The position numbers and the translations under genes were made by a program. 12,598 bases of DNA from NCBI GenBank assembly GCA_903941145.1, contig CAJANQ010000135.1, positions 1 to 12,598 of the forward strand, given 5' to 3'. The stretch comes from an uncultured Actinomycetes bacterium. Lineage in GTDB: Bacteria; Actinomycetota; Acidimicrobiia; Acidimicrobiales; Microtrichaceae. The notes under the pieces are model-generated. The model ran no database searches. It had not been told where the DNA came from and saw only the letters and a program-made list of their open reading frames with translations. Position 1 is the first letter of the stretch. Each line of letters opens with the position of its first letter. Below are positions 1 to 6,441 of the stretch, in pieces.

Positions 1-241
1 CGACCGCGACGGTGCCCGGCGGCAGCACCGGAAGGTGCCAGCCCGGCCCGCAGCCCAGGTCCATCGTCGGGCCGCCGGTGGCCAGGGCCTGGCGGCCGAA
101 CACGACGGCCTCGTCGAGCCGGCCCGGGCGCTGGTCCTGCCACTCGTCCGCCCGCTGCTCGTAGACGTCGAGCGTGTCCCTGTGTGGATCAGGGACGTGT
201 GGATCAGGGACGTGTGGATCAGGGACGTGTGGATCGGTCAC
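1..241 (-). CDS. SAM-dependent methyltransferase, N-terminal part (runs off left edge)
   Basis: The reading frame enters at a GTG at 241-239 and stays open to base 1, so the C-terminus is missing. After a repetitive N-terminus (DPHVP units) it reads DTLDVYEQRADEWQDQRPG, then an acidic stretch, then MDLGCGPGWHLPVLPPG. The DLGCGPG segment is the glycine-rich motif I (SAM-binding loop) of class I methyltransferases, and the YEQRADEW stretch before it is typical of small-molecule methyltransferases. The GTG overlaps the TGA of the upstream dehydrogenase (GTGA, 238-241), so translation is probably coupled. No other start lies between the repeat and the ATG just before motif I, which would leave too short an N-terminus. 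It is the last visible gene of a three-gene minus-strand operon. The substrate cannot be told from this fragment. Confidence 0.82.
   Translation of the reverse strand, partial: MTDPHVPDPHVPDPHVPDPHRDTLDVYEQRADEWQDQRPGRLDEAVVFGRQALATGGPTMDLGCGPGWHLPVLPPGTVAV
182..235. repeat. 15-bp tandem repeat, 3.6 copies, in frame in the methyltransferase gene
   Basis: The unit GTGTGGATCAGGGAC (plus strand) occurs perfectly at 182-196, 197-211 and 212-226, with a partial fourth copy GTGTGGATC at 227-235. On the coding (minus) strand it encodes repeated Asp-Pro-His-Val-Pro, the last copy degrading to Asp-Pro-His-Arg. Because 15 is a multiple of three, copy-number change would not shift the frame. The units are adjacent with no spacers, so this is a simple minisatellite and not a CRISPR array. 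Confidence 0.95.
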
Positions 242-1065
242 TGGCCGGCGATCCGCGCCGCGAGCTTGCGCATGCCGCCGAGCCACCGTTCGCGCTGGGT
301 GGCCCGTGCCGCCTCGTAGTCGGCGACCTCCGGGTGGGGGAGGACCAGGAACTGGCCGGTGCGGACGGCCGCGACCACTGCCTGCGCCACCTCCTCGGGC
401 TCCACGACGCCCTGGGCCTTGACCGTCTCCGCCGCAAGTGACGCGCCGTCGTCGGGCGAGGCCGTGCCGTCGCCGGTGCCGAACAGCATCGGGGTGCGCA
501 CCCCCTGCGGGCACAGGCACGAGACCGTGATGCCGCGCTGGCCGTAGGTGATGGAGAGCCACTCGGCCAGGCCGACCGCAGCGTGCTTGGTGGCGGAGTA
601 GGGCGCGTCGCCGACCATCGTGAGGAGCCCCGCGGCCGACGCCGTGGTGACCAGGTACCCCTGGCCGCGCTCGAGCCAGTGGGGGAGCAGCGCGGTCGCG
701 GCGTGCACGTGGCCCATGACGTTGACGTCCCACGCCTGCTGCCAGACCCGGGAGGGCGCGTCGACCCCGGTACCGGTCGCGATCCCGGCGTTGGCGCAGT
801 AGAGGTCGATGCCGCCGAACTGGGCGACCAGCCGGTCGACGAGCTGGGTCGTGGCGGGACCGTCGGCGACGTCGAGCTGTTCGGCGACGACCTTGGTGCC
901 GGGGTGGTCCGCCGCGATTCCGTCGGCGGCCCGTTGCGCGCCGGCGTGGTCCACGTCGACGACGACCACGGCCCGGGCGCCCTCCTCGGCGAACCGGCGG
1001 CAGAGCGCGGCGCCGATGCCGCTGGCACCGCCGGTGACGACCGTGACCTTGTCGGCGAGCTCCAT
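238..1065 (-). CDS. Short-chain dehydrogenase/reductase (classical SDR)
   Basis: The 275-residue product has the full classical SDR set: the cofactor loop TGGASGIG at residues 11-18, an acidic residue after beta-2 (VVVVDVD, Asp37) that favours NAD(H) over NADP(H), NAG at 92-94, and a catalytic tetrad Asn115, Ser143, Tyr156, Lys160 (YSATK). It should oxidise an alcohol or reduce a carbonyl in the cytoplasm; the substrate is not readable. The start is fixed by AGAAGGAG six bases upstream of ATG 1065. It lies 15 bp after the luciferase-like gene and overlaps the following methyltransferase by 4 bp, so the three are probably one transcript. The pairing suggests a shared small-molecule pathway, which is inference. 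Confidence 0.93.
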   Translation of the reverse strand: MELADKVTVVTGGASGIGAALCRRFAEEGARAVVVVDVDHAGAQRAADGIAADHPGTKVVAEQLDVADGPATTQLVDRLVAQFGGIDLYCANAGIATGTGVDAPSRVWQQAWDVNVMGHVHAATALLPHWLERGQGYLVTTASAAGLLTMVGDAPYSATKHAAVGLAEWLSITYGQRGITVSCLCPQGVRTPMLFGTGDGTASPDDGASLAAETVKAQGVVEPEEVAQAVVAAVRTGQFLVLPHPEVADYEAARATQRERWLGGMRKLAARIAGQ

Positions 1066-1071
1066 GGGTGG

Positions 1072-1079
1072 CTCCTTCT
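1072..1079 (-). promoter_or_regulatory. Ribosome binding site of the SDR gene
   Basis: AGAAGGAG on the minus strand, six bases before ATG 1065. It lies in the 15-bp gap after the luciferase-like stop and fixes the SDR start. Confidence 0.85.
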
Positions 1080-1080
1080 G

Positions 1081-2097
1081 TCAGTGGCCGGCGACGGCGG
1101 CGAGCGTGTCGAGCACCGTCTGGCGGCGGTCGGGCCCCCACGGCAGCGGCATGACGACCGGGTGGTCCACACCGGCGGCCCGGTAGGCGTCGACCGCTGC
1201 GGCCACCGTGGCGGCGTCGCCGCAGATGTCGATGGCGTCGACCATGCGGTCCGAGATGGCGGCCACCGCACCGTCGCGGTCGCCCTTGGCATGGGCGGCC
1301 TCCAAGGCGTCGATCTCGTCGTCGAACCCTGCCCGGCGGAACGCCTGGGCATACGCCCCGACCACGCCGTAGGAGAACAGGTCCTTGCGGGCGGCGTCAG
1401 CGGCACCGTCACGGTCGCACACGCCCACGTGCACGTAGGCGTGGACGGTGCACGAGCCGGGCTCGCGGCCCGCAGCGGCCTCGCCCTCGCGCACCCGCTC
1501 GATGCACCACGGCACGGCGGTGGCGGGGAGATAGTTCAGCAGGACGCCGTCGGCGAGCTCCCCGGCGGTGCGCAGCATGCGGGCGTTGAGCGCACCCAGC
1601 ACCAGCTCGGGGCGGCGCTCCTCGAGCCGCACTCCCAGACGGAACTTCGACGTCCGGTAGAAGTCGCCCTCGTGGTCGACCTTCTCGCCCGACAGGCACG
1701 CCCGGACCAGCTCGAGGTACTCGCGGGTCTGTGCGACCGGGCGGTCGCCGTAGTCGGCGCCGTGCCAGCGGCCCACCACGACCGGCGACGAGATGCCGAC
1801 GCCCAGGTAGACGGGACGATCGGGCACGAGCGACTGGAGGGTGGCGGCCCCCATCGCCGCCAGCATCGGGGTGCGGAGCTGCAGTGCCAGCACGCCGGTG
1901 CCGACTCCCAGCCGCGGTTCGGACGCCGCAACGGCGCCCAGCAGCCCGAACGCCTCCTGGCCCGTGACCTCGGCGGTCCACATCGAGTCCATGCCCAGGT
2001 CGGCCGCAACGTGGGCGGACTCGAGCCCGAACGGAGCCCCGAGCGCCATGTAGCTGGCAAAGGTCACACCGGCGGCCTGAAAGGTCTGCTGCGTCAT
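1081..2097 (-). CDS. Luciferase-like (LLM class) oxidoreductase, probably F420-dependent
   Basis: The 338-residue product has the bacterial luciferase-like TIM-barrel pattern: HVAADLGMDSMWTAEVTGQEAF near residues 30-50, then RLGVGTGVLALQLRTPMLAAM, then YLGVGISSP and a REYLELVRACLSGEKVDHEGDFY segment. This order is typical of actinobacterial F420H2-dependent family members that carry out hydride transfer or hydroxylation on small molecules. F420 use is inferred from family resemblance; FMN cannot be excluded. The start ATG 2097 lies seven bases after a TACCGT box with no obvious Shine-Dalgarno sequence, so the message may be leaderless. It is the first gene of the operon that continues with the SDR and the methyltransferase. 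Confidence 0.9.
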   Translation of the reverse strand: MTQQTFQAAGVTFASYMALGAPFGLESAHVAADLGMDSMWTAEVTGQEAFGLLGAVAASEPRLGVGTGVLALQLRTPMLAAMGAATLQSLVPDRPVYLGVGISSPVVVGRWHGADYGDRPVAQTREYLELVRACLSGEKVDHEGDFYRTSKFRLGVRLEERRPELVLGALNARMLRTAGELADGVLLNYLPATAVPWCIERVREGEAAAGREPGSCTVHAYVHVGVCDRDGAADAARKDLFSYGVVGAYAQAFRRAGFDDEIDALEAAHAKGDRDGAVAAISDRMVDAIDICGDAATVAAAVDAYRAAGVDHPVVMPLPWGPDRRQTVLDTLAAVAGH

Positions 2098-2104
2098 GGG
2101 GCCG

Positions 2105-2110
2105 ACGGTA
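2105..2110 (-). promoter_or_regulatory. Candidate -10 box, leaderless start of the luciferase-like gene
   Basis: TACCGT on the minus strand, seven bases before ATG 2097, so transcription would begin at or next to the start codon. No -35 hexamer is recognisable 16-18 bp upstream. Confidence 0.5.
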
Positions 2111-2268
2111 CCCGTGCCACGACAGGGCTGGCGCCGCTGACTACCTGTCCAAACTCATGGGAGCAATATGAAGAGTCGGTAACGCGGCGACCGGGTGTCG
2201 CAGCGTGTGGGTATGGTGGCGGCAGCAAGTCGGACGACCGCTGGGGTGGCCGACGATGCAATAGAGAC

Positions 2269-2273
2269 GGAGG
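2269..2273 (+). promoter_or_regulatory. Ribosome binding site of the 66-codon gene
   Basis: GGAGG four bases before ATG 2278. It decides the start: the same frame is open far upstream, but only this ATG has a ribosome binding site. A TATGGT at 2212-2217 is a weak -10 candidate for this gene; no convincing -35 accompanies it. Confidence 0.75.
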
Positions 2274-2277
2274 CAAC

Positions 2278-2478
2278 ATGACCGAGGTGCGTGAACTGCC
2301 GGCAGACGACACTGCGTCGTCCGACGACCAGTCCATCCGCGAGGCCATGGCCCTGATCGACCGTGGTCTGGGTGACATCTCCGACCGCTCGATCGTGTCG
2401 ACCTCGGAGATGGCCGACCTCCTCCTCGACGTACGGGGGCTGCTCAGCCGCCTGGACGCCCAGGTTTCGACCAACTGA
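2278..2478 (+). CDS. Small acidic protein of unknown function, 66 residues
   Basis: I do not recognise a family. The product begins MTEVRELPADDTASSDDQ and ends with a likely amphipathic helical half (SEMADLLLDVRGLLSRLDAQ). It is strongly acidic, has no cysteine, no signal peptide and no membrane segment, so it should be a small soluble cytosolic protein, perhaps a helical adaptor or regulator (speculation). Support for a real gene is the GGAGG four bases before the ATG, an intergenic region upstream with no competing frame, a non-arginine-rich composition unlike GC-rich shadow frames, and a hairpin just after the stop. It stands alone, divergent from the luciferase-like gene and convergent with the WS/DGAT gene. 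Confidence 0.75.
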   Translation: MTEVRELPADDTASSDDQSIREAMALIDRGLGDISDRSIVSTSEMADLLLDVRGLLSRLDAQVSTN

Positions 2479-2481
2479 CCC

Positions 2482-2498
2482 GGCTCCCCTAGGGAGCC
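2482..2498. terminator. Short GC-rich hairpin between convergent genes
   Basis: GGCTCCC / GGGAGCC form a perfect 7-bp stem around a CTA loop, four bases after the stop of the 66-codon gene and seven bases beyond the WS/DGAT stop. It could terminate from both sides. No T-tract follows on either strand, so it would be a non-canonical terminator of the kind common in actinobacteria. Confidence 0.55.
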
Positions 2499-2504
2499 AA
2501 GGAG

Positions 2505-3956
2505 TCAGACGTCCAGCTCGAAGTGCGGGCTGGTGACGCCGCCTGCGTGCAGCAGTTCGGCGTAGGCCCGTTCGAGGTCGTCCAGCAGCGCGTGCGGCTC
2601 GCCGACCGCGGCGGTGTCGACCACCAGGCCCAGGAACATCCACCCTCGGTAGCTCATCGTGGTCAGGTTGAACGCCGTCCCGGCGATGGGGCCGATGGGG
2701 TAGTTCGCCTGCATGAAGGCCCCGCCGATGAACAGGTCGAACGGGGCTGCCTTCACGTTGGAGCAGACGAAGTCGACCGAACCGGCCAGGCGCTGTCCGG
2801 TCCGCACGACCACCAGCGACGGCAGCAGGTTCACCACTCCGGCCGCGTCCTGCACCGCGCCGATGGCCTTCTCGGCCTTGACCGCGGCGAGCACCTCGTG
2901 GACCAGGCGGAACCGCTCGGTGGGGTCCATCTCGCTGGTCGGCACGAGCGACTGGGTGGGGGAGAAGGCGTTGCCGCCCGCCGACCGGTCGTGGCGTGTG
3001 CTGACGGGCATGGAGACCCGGAGCGTCTCGACCGGGCGTCCCGCCCGCTCGTGGTAGCGGCCCGACGCCGCCGCGGCCCCGGCGATGAAGAAGTCGTTGA
3101 CGCTGCCGCCCAGGGCGCGGGCCGCGTCCTTCACCTCGTCGAGCCGGAGCTGTGACACGCCGAACCACCGGCCGAGGGACCGTTCGGTCCACAGCGGCGA
3201 GTGGCGCTGGTCCACCTTGACCTGGCGCAGCGCGGACCGGGCCACGCCCGTGAGCTCGGCGCTGCGCTGGTGCAGCTGGTCCGGGTGCACCGCAGCGTTG
3301 GTGATGGCACTCGTCGCCGCAAGGGCCTGGCCGGCGCGTTCTCGGACGGTGTGGTGGAGGGCGTCGGCCGTACGGGTCCACCAGCCCTGCGGCTCGTCAC
3401 CCGCGCTCCCGTTGCCGTCGGCGGGCTGCCCGCTGCCGGCGGCCGGCTCGGCCGGCGGGGCCGGGTCGCGCTCGAAGTCAAGGAACTGCACGGAGAGCCG
3501 GATGCCGCCCTCGCCGTCGGTGATCGTGTGGTGCAGGCGCTGGACCATGGCGCCGCGTCCGTCGGACAGACCTTCGACGACGACGAACTCCCAGAGCGGC
3601 CGGGTGCGGTCGAACGGCTGGCGGCTGAGCGTGGCGACAAGGTGCAGCAGGTCGTCCATGTCGGCTGTGCCGCCCAGGTCGACCCACCTCAGGTGGTGGT
3701 CCAGGTCGAACAAGGGGTCGTCGCGCCACTCGGGCGGGGCCAGCCGGGCCGGGCTGGGCACGACCTTCTGGCGCAGCCGGGGCACGGCCACGACGGCGCG
3801 CTCCATGCGGGCACGGAACTTCTTGCGGTCCACCGGACGGTCGAAGACGGTCAGGTTGGCGAACGCCGAGGACAGCTGCGGGTCACGCTCGAGCTCCCAC
3901 ATGAGCGCCTCGAACTCGCTCATGCGGCCGTCGTCGTGGGGGGTCACCGCCGCCAT
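2505..3956 (-). CDS. WS/DGAT-type acyltransferase (wax ester synthase / diacylglycerol acyltransferase)
   Basis: The 483-residue product matches the wax ester synthase/DGAT family in length and motif order: an N-terminal SEFEALMWELERDPQLSS segment, PLWEF at about 120-124, the catalytic HHTITDG (HHxxxDG) at 142-148, a VNDFF segment (ND motif) near 287, and SNVKAAP near 399. The family transfers a fatty acyl group from acyl-CoA to diacylglycerol or a long-chain alcohol at the membrane or lipid-body surface, making triacylglycerol or wax ester. ATG 3956 is chosen because TACCCT lies six bases upstream; the ATG at 3923 (MSEFEALMW) is an alternative but has neither a ribosome binding site nor a -10 box. 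It follows a PAP2 phosphatase gene by 34 bp, which supports a triacylglycerol role. An Ala/Gly/Pro-rich linker near 165-190 is unremarkable for the family. Confidence 0.92.
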   Translation of the reverse strand: MAAVTPHDDGRMSEFEALMWELERDPQLSSAFANLTVFDRPVDRKKFRARMERAVVAVPRLRQKVVPSPARLAPPEWRDDPLFDLDHHLRWVDLGGTADMDDLLHLVATLSRQPFDRTRPLWEFVVVEGLSDGRGAMVQRLHHTITDGEGGIRLSVQFLDFERDPAPPAEPAAGSGQPADGNGSAGDEPQGWWTRTADALHHTVRERAGQALAATSAITNAAVHPDQLHQRSAELTGVARSALRQVKVDQRHSPLWTERSLGRWFGVSQLRLDEVKDAARALGGSVNDFFIAGAAAASGRYHERAGRPVETLRVSMPVSTRHDRSAGGNAFSPTQSLVPTSEMDPTERFRLVHEVLAAVKAEKAIGAVQDAAGVVNLLPSLVVVRTGQRLAGSVDFVCSNVKAAPFDLFIGGAFMQANYPIGPIAGTAFNLTTMSYRGWMFLGLVVDTAAVGEPHALLDDLERAYAELLHAGGVTSPHFELDV

Positions 3957-3962
3957 CCGCCG

Positions 3963-3968
3963 AGGGTA
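3963..3968 (-). promoter_or_regulatory. Candidate -10 box, leaderless start of the WS/DGAT gene
   Basis: TACCCT on the minus strand (within GGTTACCCT), six bases before ATG 3956. It sits in the 34-bp gap after the PAP2 gene, so WS/DGAT could be transcribed independently of the genes before it. No -35 hexamer is evident. Confidence 0.5.
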
Positions 3969-3990
3969 ACCGGGCGCGTGCCCGGACCGG

Positions 3991-4581
3991 CTACTTCGGG
4001 GCCGTGCCGACGACCAGCACGCCGGGCCTGGGCCTGGGCCAGAGGGCCCCGGCCAGCCGGGAGAAGCTGCGGCCGGCCACGAACCCCGCCGCGACGTCGC
4101 TCGGGTGGTGGGCGCCGACGTGCACCCGGCTCCAGGCCACCGCACCGGCGAGTCCGAACCACACCGGTGCCCATCCCAGGTCGGCCGACAGCAGGGTGGC
4201 GGCGCACGCCCCGGCGGACGCGTGGCCGCTGGGGAAGGAGGAGGTGCGGGGCTTTCGCAGGTCGTGCGGGTGGTCGGTCACGTGGCCCGGCCGGCCGCGG
4301 CGGAACATGGCCTTCACCGGACCGTTCACGACGGCCTGCTCGAACCCGAGGATCAGGCTGCGGCGTAGTGCCCGCCTGCGGCCGGCCTCTCCGCCGACGA
4401 GTGCGTCGACGGCGTTGATGGAGTGCCAGACGAGGCTGTGGTTCCCGGCCTGCGAGAGCGCGTACATGGCCCGGTCGACCCTGGGGTTGCCGCGGTAGCG
4501 GGCGGCCAGGTGCTCGCCGGCGGCGTCGAACCCCCTGACGAGCGGGTGGTCGAAGTCGGTCTGGTCGGTCGGGCTGCTCAT
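3991..4581 (-). CDS. PAP2-family phosphatase
   Basis: The 196-residue product carries the complete PAP2 phosphatase signature: K90-x6-RP (KAMFRRGRP), PSGH at 117-120, and SRVHVGAHHPSD at 151-162, giving the SRx5HxxxD motif with His158 as expected nucleophile and His120 as the acid. Enzymes of this kind dephosphorylate lipid phosphates such as phosphatidate or polyprenyl phosphates. Hydrophobic helices follow PSGH, as usual, but the protein is short and its N-terminal half is only moderately hydrophobic. ATG 4581 is preferred over an upstream in-frame ATG at 4647, which would push the start into the nuclease gene. It starts 13 bp after the nuclease stop and lies 34 bp before the WS/DGAT gene. 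With that neighbour, supply of diacylglycerol from phosphatidate is an attractive role, but a polyprenyl-phosphate role is possible. Confidence 0.9.
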   Translation of the reverse strand: MSSPTDQTDFDHPLVRGFDAAGEHLAARYRGNPRVDRAMYALSQAGNHSLVWHSINAVDALVGGEAGRRRALRRSLILGFEQAVVNGPVKAMFRRGRPGHVTDHPHDLRKPRTSSFPSGHASAGACAATLLSADLGWAPVWFGLAGAVAWSRVHVGAHHPSDVAAGFVAGRSFSRLAGALWPRPRPGVLVVGTAPK

Positions 4582-4594
4582 CGCGGGAACAGCC

Positions 4595-5410
4595 TCACAC
4601 CCGGCCGAGCGCGACCGCCACCTCGGCCGCCTTTGCCGGGTCGCCACCCTGCTCGGGGCAGAACTCGTGGAACGAGCAGTAGTTGCAGAGCACCGACGTG
4701 CGGGGCCGGAAGTCCTCGGTCTCGCACGCCCGCTCGACCGCGGCCCACACGGCGCCGACCTTCTTCTCGACCCCGGCGACGGTGCGCTCCGAGGTGGTGG
4801 CCTCGATGATCTGGGGGTCCCGGCCCAGGTAGATCAGCTGCACCTTGGCCGGGCGCTTGCCAAAGACCTTCTCGACCATCATCGAATAGATGTGCACGCC
4901 CGACATGCGCTCCTGCACCTGCCCGTCCCGAGGGGCGCGACCAGTCTTGTAGTCGGTGACGACCAGCTCGCCGTCGGCGTCGAGCTCGAGGCGGTCGATC
5001 ACACCGCGCACCTTGAGGGAACCCAGGTCGGCCTGCAGCTTGATCTCCAGGCCGATCGGGTGGATCTTCGCCGGGTCCTCCAGGCCGAAGTAGCGGTCGA
5101 CCATGCCGGTGCAGTCCTTGGCGAACCGCTCGGCCGCGGCCTCGCTCAGGCCCAGACCGACGTAGTCGGAGTCGGTCGACATCTCCTCGAGGGCCTGCTC
5201 GAGGGTCTCGGCCGCACGGTCCCGGGTGCGCCCGGCCGGCGGCTCCATGTAGAGCAGCTCCAGCGCCCGGTGGACGGTCGTGCCCTTGACCGCGGGCTCC
5301 GACGGCTCCTCGGGCAGGCGGTCGATGGTCGAGAAGCGGAACGACAGGGGGCAGCTCTTGAACGACGAGAATCGCGACGGGGACAGCGAGGAGGGGAGCG
5401 GGAAGGCCAT
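4595..5410 (-). CDS. RecB/Cas4-like PD-(D/E)XK nuclease with predicted Fe-S cluster
   Basis: The 271-residue product is a stand-alone RecB-family nuclease domain. Visible catalytic elements are GTTVHRALELL (His47), GVIDRLELD (Asp139), VTDYKTG (Asp153, Lys155) and a QERMSGVHIYS segment (QxxxY-like) near 165-176. Four cysteines fit the AddB/Cas4 iron-sulfur arrangement: Cys20 in SFKSCPLSFRF and Cys242, Cys245, Cys251 in CNYCSFHEFC (Cx2Cx5C). It is expected to cut or resect DNA in the cytoplasm. No helicase domain or cas gene is nearby, so a CRISPR role is not suggested; similar solo proteins occur in mycobacteria. ATG 5410 is supported by TAGCAT eight bases upstream and by SFKSC alignment; further in-frame extension upstream is Arg/Gly/Pro-rich shadow. 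It heads the PAP2 and WS/DGAT cluster. Confidence 0.9.
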   Translation of the reverse strand: MAFPLPSSLSPSRFSSFKSCPLSFRFSTIDRLPEEPSEPAVKGTTVHRALELLYMEPPAGRTRDRAAETLEQALEEMSTDSDYVGLGLSEAAAERFAKDCTGMVDRYFGLEDPAKIHPIGLEIKLQADLGSLKVRGVIDRLELDADGELVVTDYKTGRAPRDGQVQERMSGVHIYSMMVEKVFGKRPAKVQLIYLGRDPQIIEATTSERTVAGVEKKVGAVWAAVERACETEDFRPRTSVLCNYCSFHEFCPEQGGDPAKAAEVAVALGRV

Positions 5411-5418
5411 GGCCACCG

Positions 5419-5424
5419 ATGCTA
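5419..5424 (-). promoter_or_regulatory. Candidate -10 box of the nuclease gene
   Basis: TAGCAT on the minus strand, eight bases before ATG 5410, in the 39-bp divergent gap shared with the hydrolase gene. No Shine-Dalgarno sequence is evident, so a leaderless or near-leaderless start is likely. Confidence 0.45.
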
Positions 5425-5437
5425 CGGGTGGGTGTGA

Positions 5438-5443
5438 CATGCT
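5438..5443 (+). promoter_or_regulatory. Candidate -10 box of the alpha/beta hydrolase gene
   Basis: CATGCT six bases before GTG 5450. It departs from TAnnnT at the first base but has the same spacing as the other leaderless candidates here. It lies 13 bp from the divergent nuclease -10 box, so the two promoters would overlap. Confidence 0.35.
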
Positions 5444-5449
5444 CCCGCC

Positions 5450-6343
5450 GTGCCCCCGGTTCCCGACCAGTTTCCCGTCCCCGACTTCCCGGAACCTGTC
5501 ATGGTGCCGTCCACCGGCGGGGTGGCCGCGGCGGCCTACGACCTCGGCGGTGAGGGCCCCGACGTCCTGCTCGTGCACGCCACCGGGTTCTGCGCAGCGG
5601 TCTGGGCGCCCATGGCGGACTTGCTCGACGGCTGCCGGGTCGTGGCGCTCGACGTCCGGGGCCACGGTCGTGCGTCGGTCCCGGAGCACGGCATGGAGTG
5701 GTCCGGCACGGCCGACGACGTGCTCGCCGTGGTCGACCACTTCGGCCTGGACCGGCCGGTCGGGCTGGGGCACTCGATGGGTGGCGCCGCGCTCCTGCTG
5801 GCCGAGCAGGCCCGGCCCGGCACGTTCGCCGGCCTGTGGGTCTTCGAGCCGATCGTGATGCCCGAGTGGTACGTCCTCCAGGGCGCCGGCGGGGGCGACG
5901 GCTCCAACCCGCTCGCGGACGGCGCCCGCCGACGACGGTCCACCTTCCCGTCGGCCGAGGATGCGTTCGCCAACTTCGCCGCCAAGCCCCCGATGATGCT
6001 GCTCGCCCCCGAGGCGCTCGCCGCCTACGTCACCTATGGGTTCGAGCCGCAGTCCGACGGGTCGGTGACGCTGCGCTGCCGGCCCGAGGTCGAGGCTGCC
6101 AACTACGAGATGGGTGCCCGCCACGACGGCTTCGCCCACCTGGGCGAGGTGACCTGCCCGGTCGTGGTGCTGAAGGGGAGCGACCGCGTCCCGGGTCCGG
6201 CGGGGTTCGCCGCCGACATCGCCGACGCGCTCCCGTCCGGTGTGCTCGAGGACCATCCGGAGCTGTACCACTTCGGCCCGCTCGAGGACCCCGCTGCCAT
6301 GGCGTCCTCTGCCCTCCGGTTCGTCCGGACAACTACGACCTGA
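5450..6343 (+). CDS. Alpha/beta hydrolase
   Basis: The 297-residue product has the alpha/beta hydrolase fold markers in order: VLLVHATGF (oxyanion-hole loop) at 39-47, VVALDVRGHGRAS at 64-76, the nucleophile elbow GHSMGG with Ser109, KGSDRVPGP with Asp245, and HFGPLEDP with His274. The last two are the probable acid and base of the triad. It should hydrolyse an ester, lactone or similar bond in the cytoplasm; the substrate is unknown. The GTG start is chosen because no ATG lies near the N-terminal end of the fold and a -10-like box lies six bases upstream. It is divergent from the nuclease gene (39-bp gap) and is followed after 98 bp by the PhoX-like gene, which has its own signals. Confidence 0.9.
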   Translation: MPPVPDQFPVPDFPEPVMVPSTGGVAAAAYDLGGEGPDVLLVHATGFCAAVWAPMADLLDGCRVVALDVRGHGRASVPEHGMEWSGTADDVLAVVDHFGLDRPVGLGHSMGGAALLLAEQARPGTFAGLWVFEPIVMPEWYVLQGAGGGDGSNPLADGARRRRSTFPSAEDAFANFAAKPPMMLLAPEALAAYVTYGFEPQSDGSVTLRCRPEVEAANYEMGARHDGFAHLGEVTCPVVVLKGSDRVPGPAGFAADIADALPSGVLEDHPELYHFGPLEDPAAMASSALRFVRTTTT

Positions 6344-6414
6344 ACGGCGGGTGAACCTGTCGGGAACCGTTGCCTCGCAGCGCCGACAAGGTTCCCACCG
6401 TGCCCCTGTCGCGG

Positions 6415-6420
6415 TACCTT
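6415..6420 (+). promoter_or_regulatory. Candidate -10 box of the PhoX-like gene
   Basis: TACCTT with a TTCCCA 17 bp upstream (6392-6397) as a weak -35. Transcription starting about 6427 would give a leader of roughly 15 bases containing the ribosome binding site at 6431-6437. Confidence 0.45.
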
Positions 6421-6430
6421 CCCGGTGCAC

Positions 6431-6437
6431 GAGGAGG
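6431..6437 (+). promoter_or_regulatory. Ribosome binding site of the PhoX-like gene
   Basis: GAGGAGG four bases before ATG 6442. It selects this ATG over upstream in-frame starts near 6370. Confidence 0.85.
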
Positions 6438-6441
6438 CCAG

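Noticed and set aside
182..235. CRISPR repeat or promoter repeat
   Set aside because: The copies are contiguous with no spacers and are inside the coding frame of the methyltransferase.
583..2478. Long open plus-strand frame (over 600 codons) antisense to the SDR and luciferase-like genes
   Set aside because: It is an open shadow frame typical of high GC content. The opposite strand has unmistakable SDR and luciferase motifs, and only the last 66 codons after ATG 2278 have a ribosome binding site.
3923..3956. Later ATG (3923) as the WS/DGAT start
   Set aside because: It cannot be excluded, but it has no Shine-Dalgarno sequence or -10 box, whereas ATG 3956 has TACCCT six bases upstream.
3201..4418. 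Long plus-strand frame antisense to WS/DGAT and PAP2
   Set aside because: Repetitive Arg/Gly-rich composition with no motif; the minus strand carries the HHxxxDG and PAP2 signatures.
4595..5410. Cas4 of a CRISPR-Cas system
   Set aside because: There are no cas genes or repeat arrays in the window, and flanking genes are lipid and hydrolase genes.
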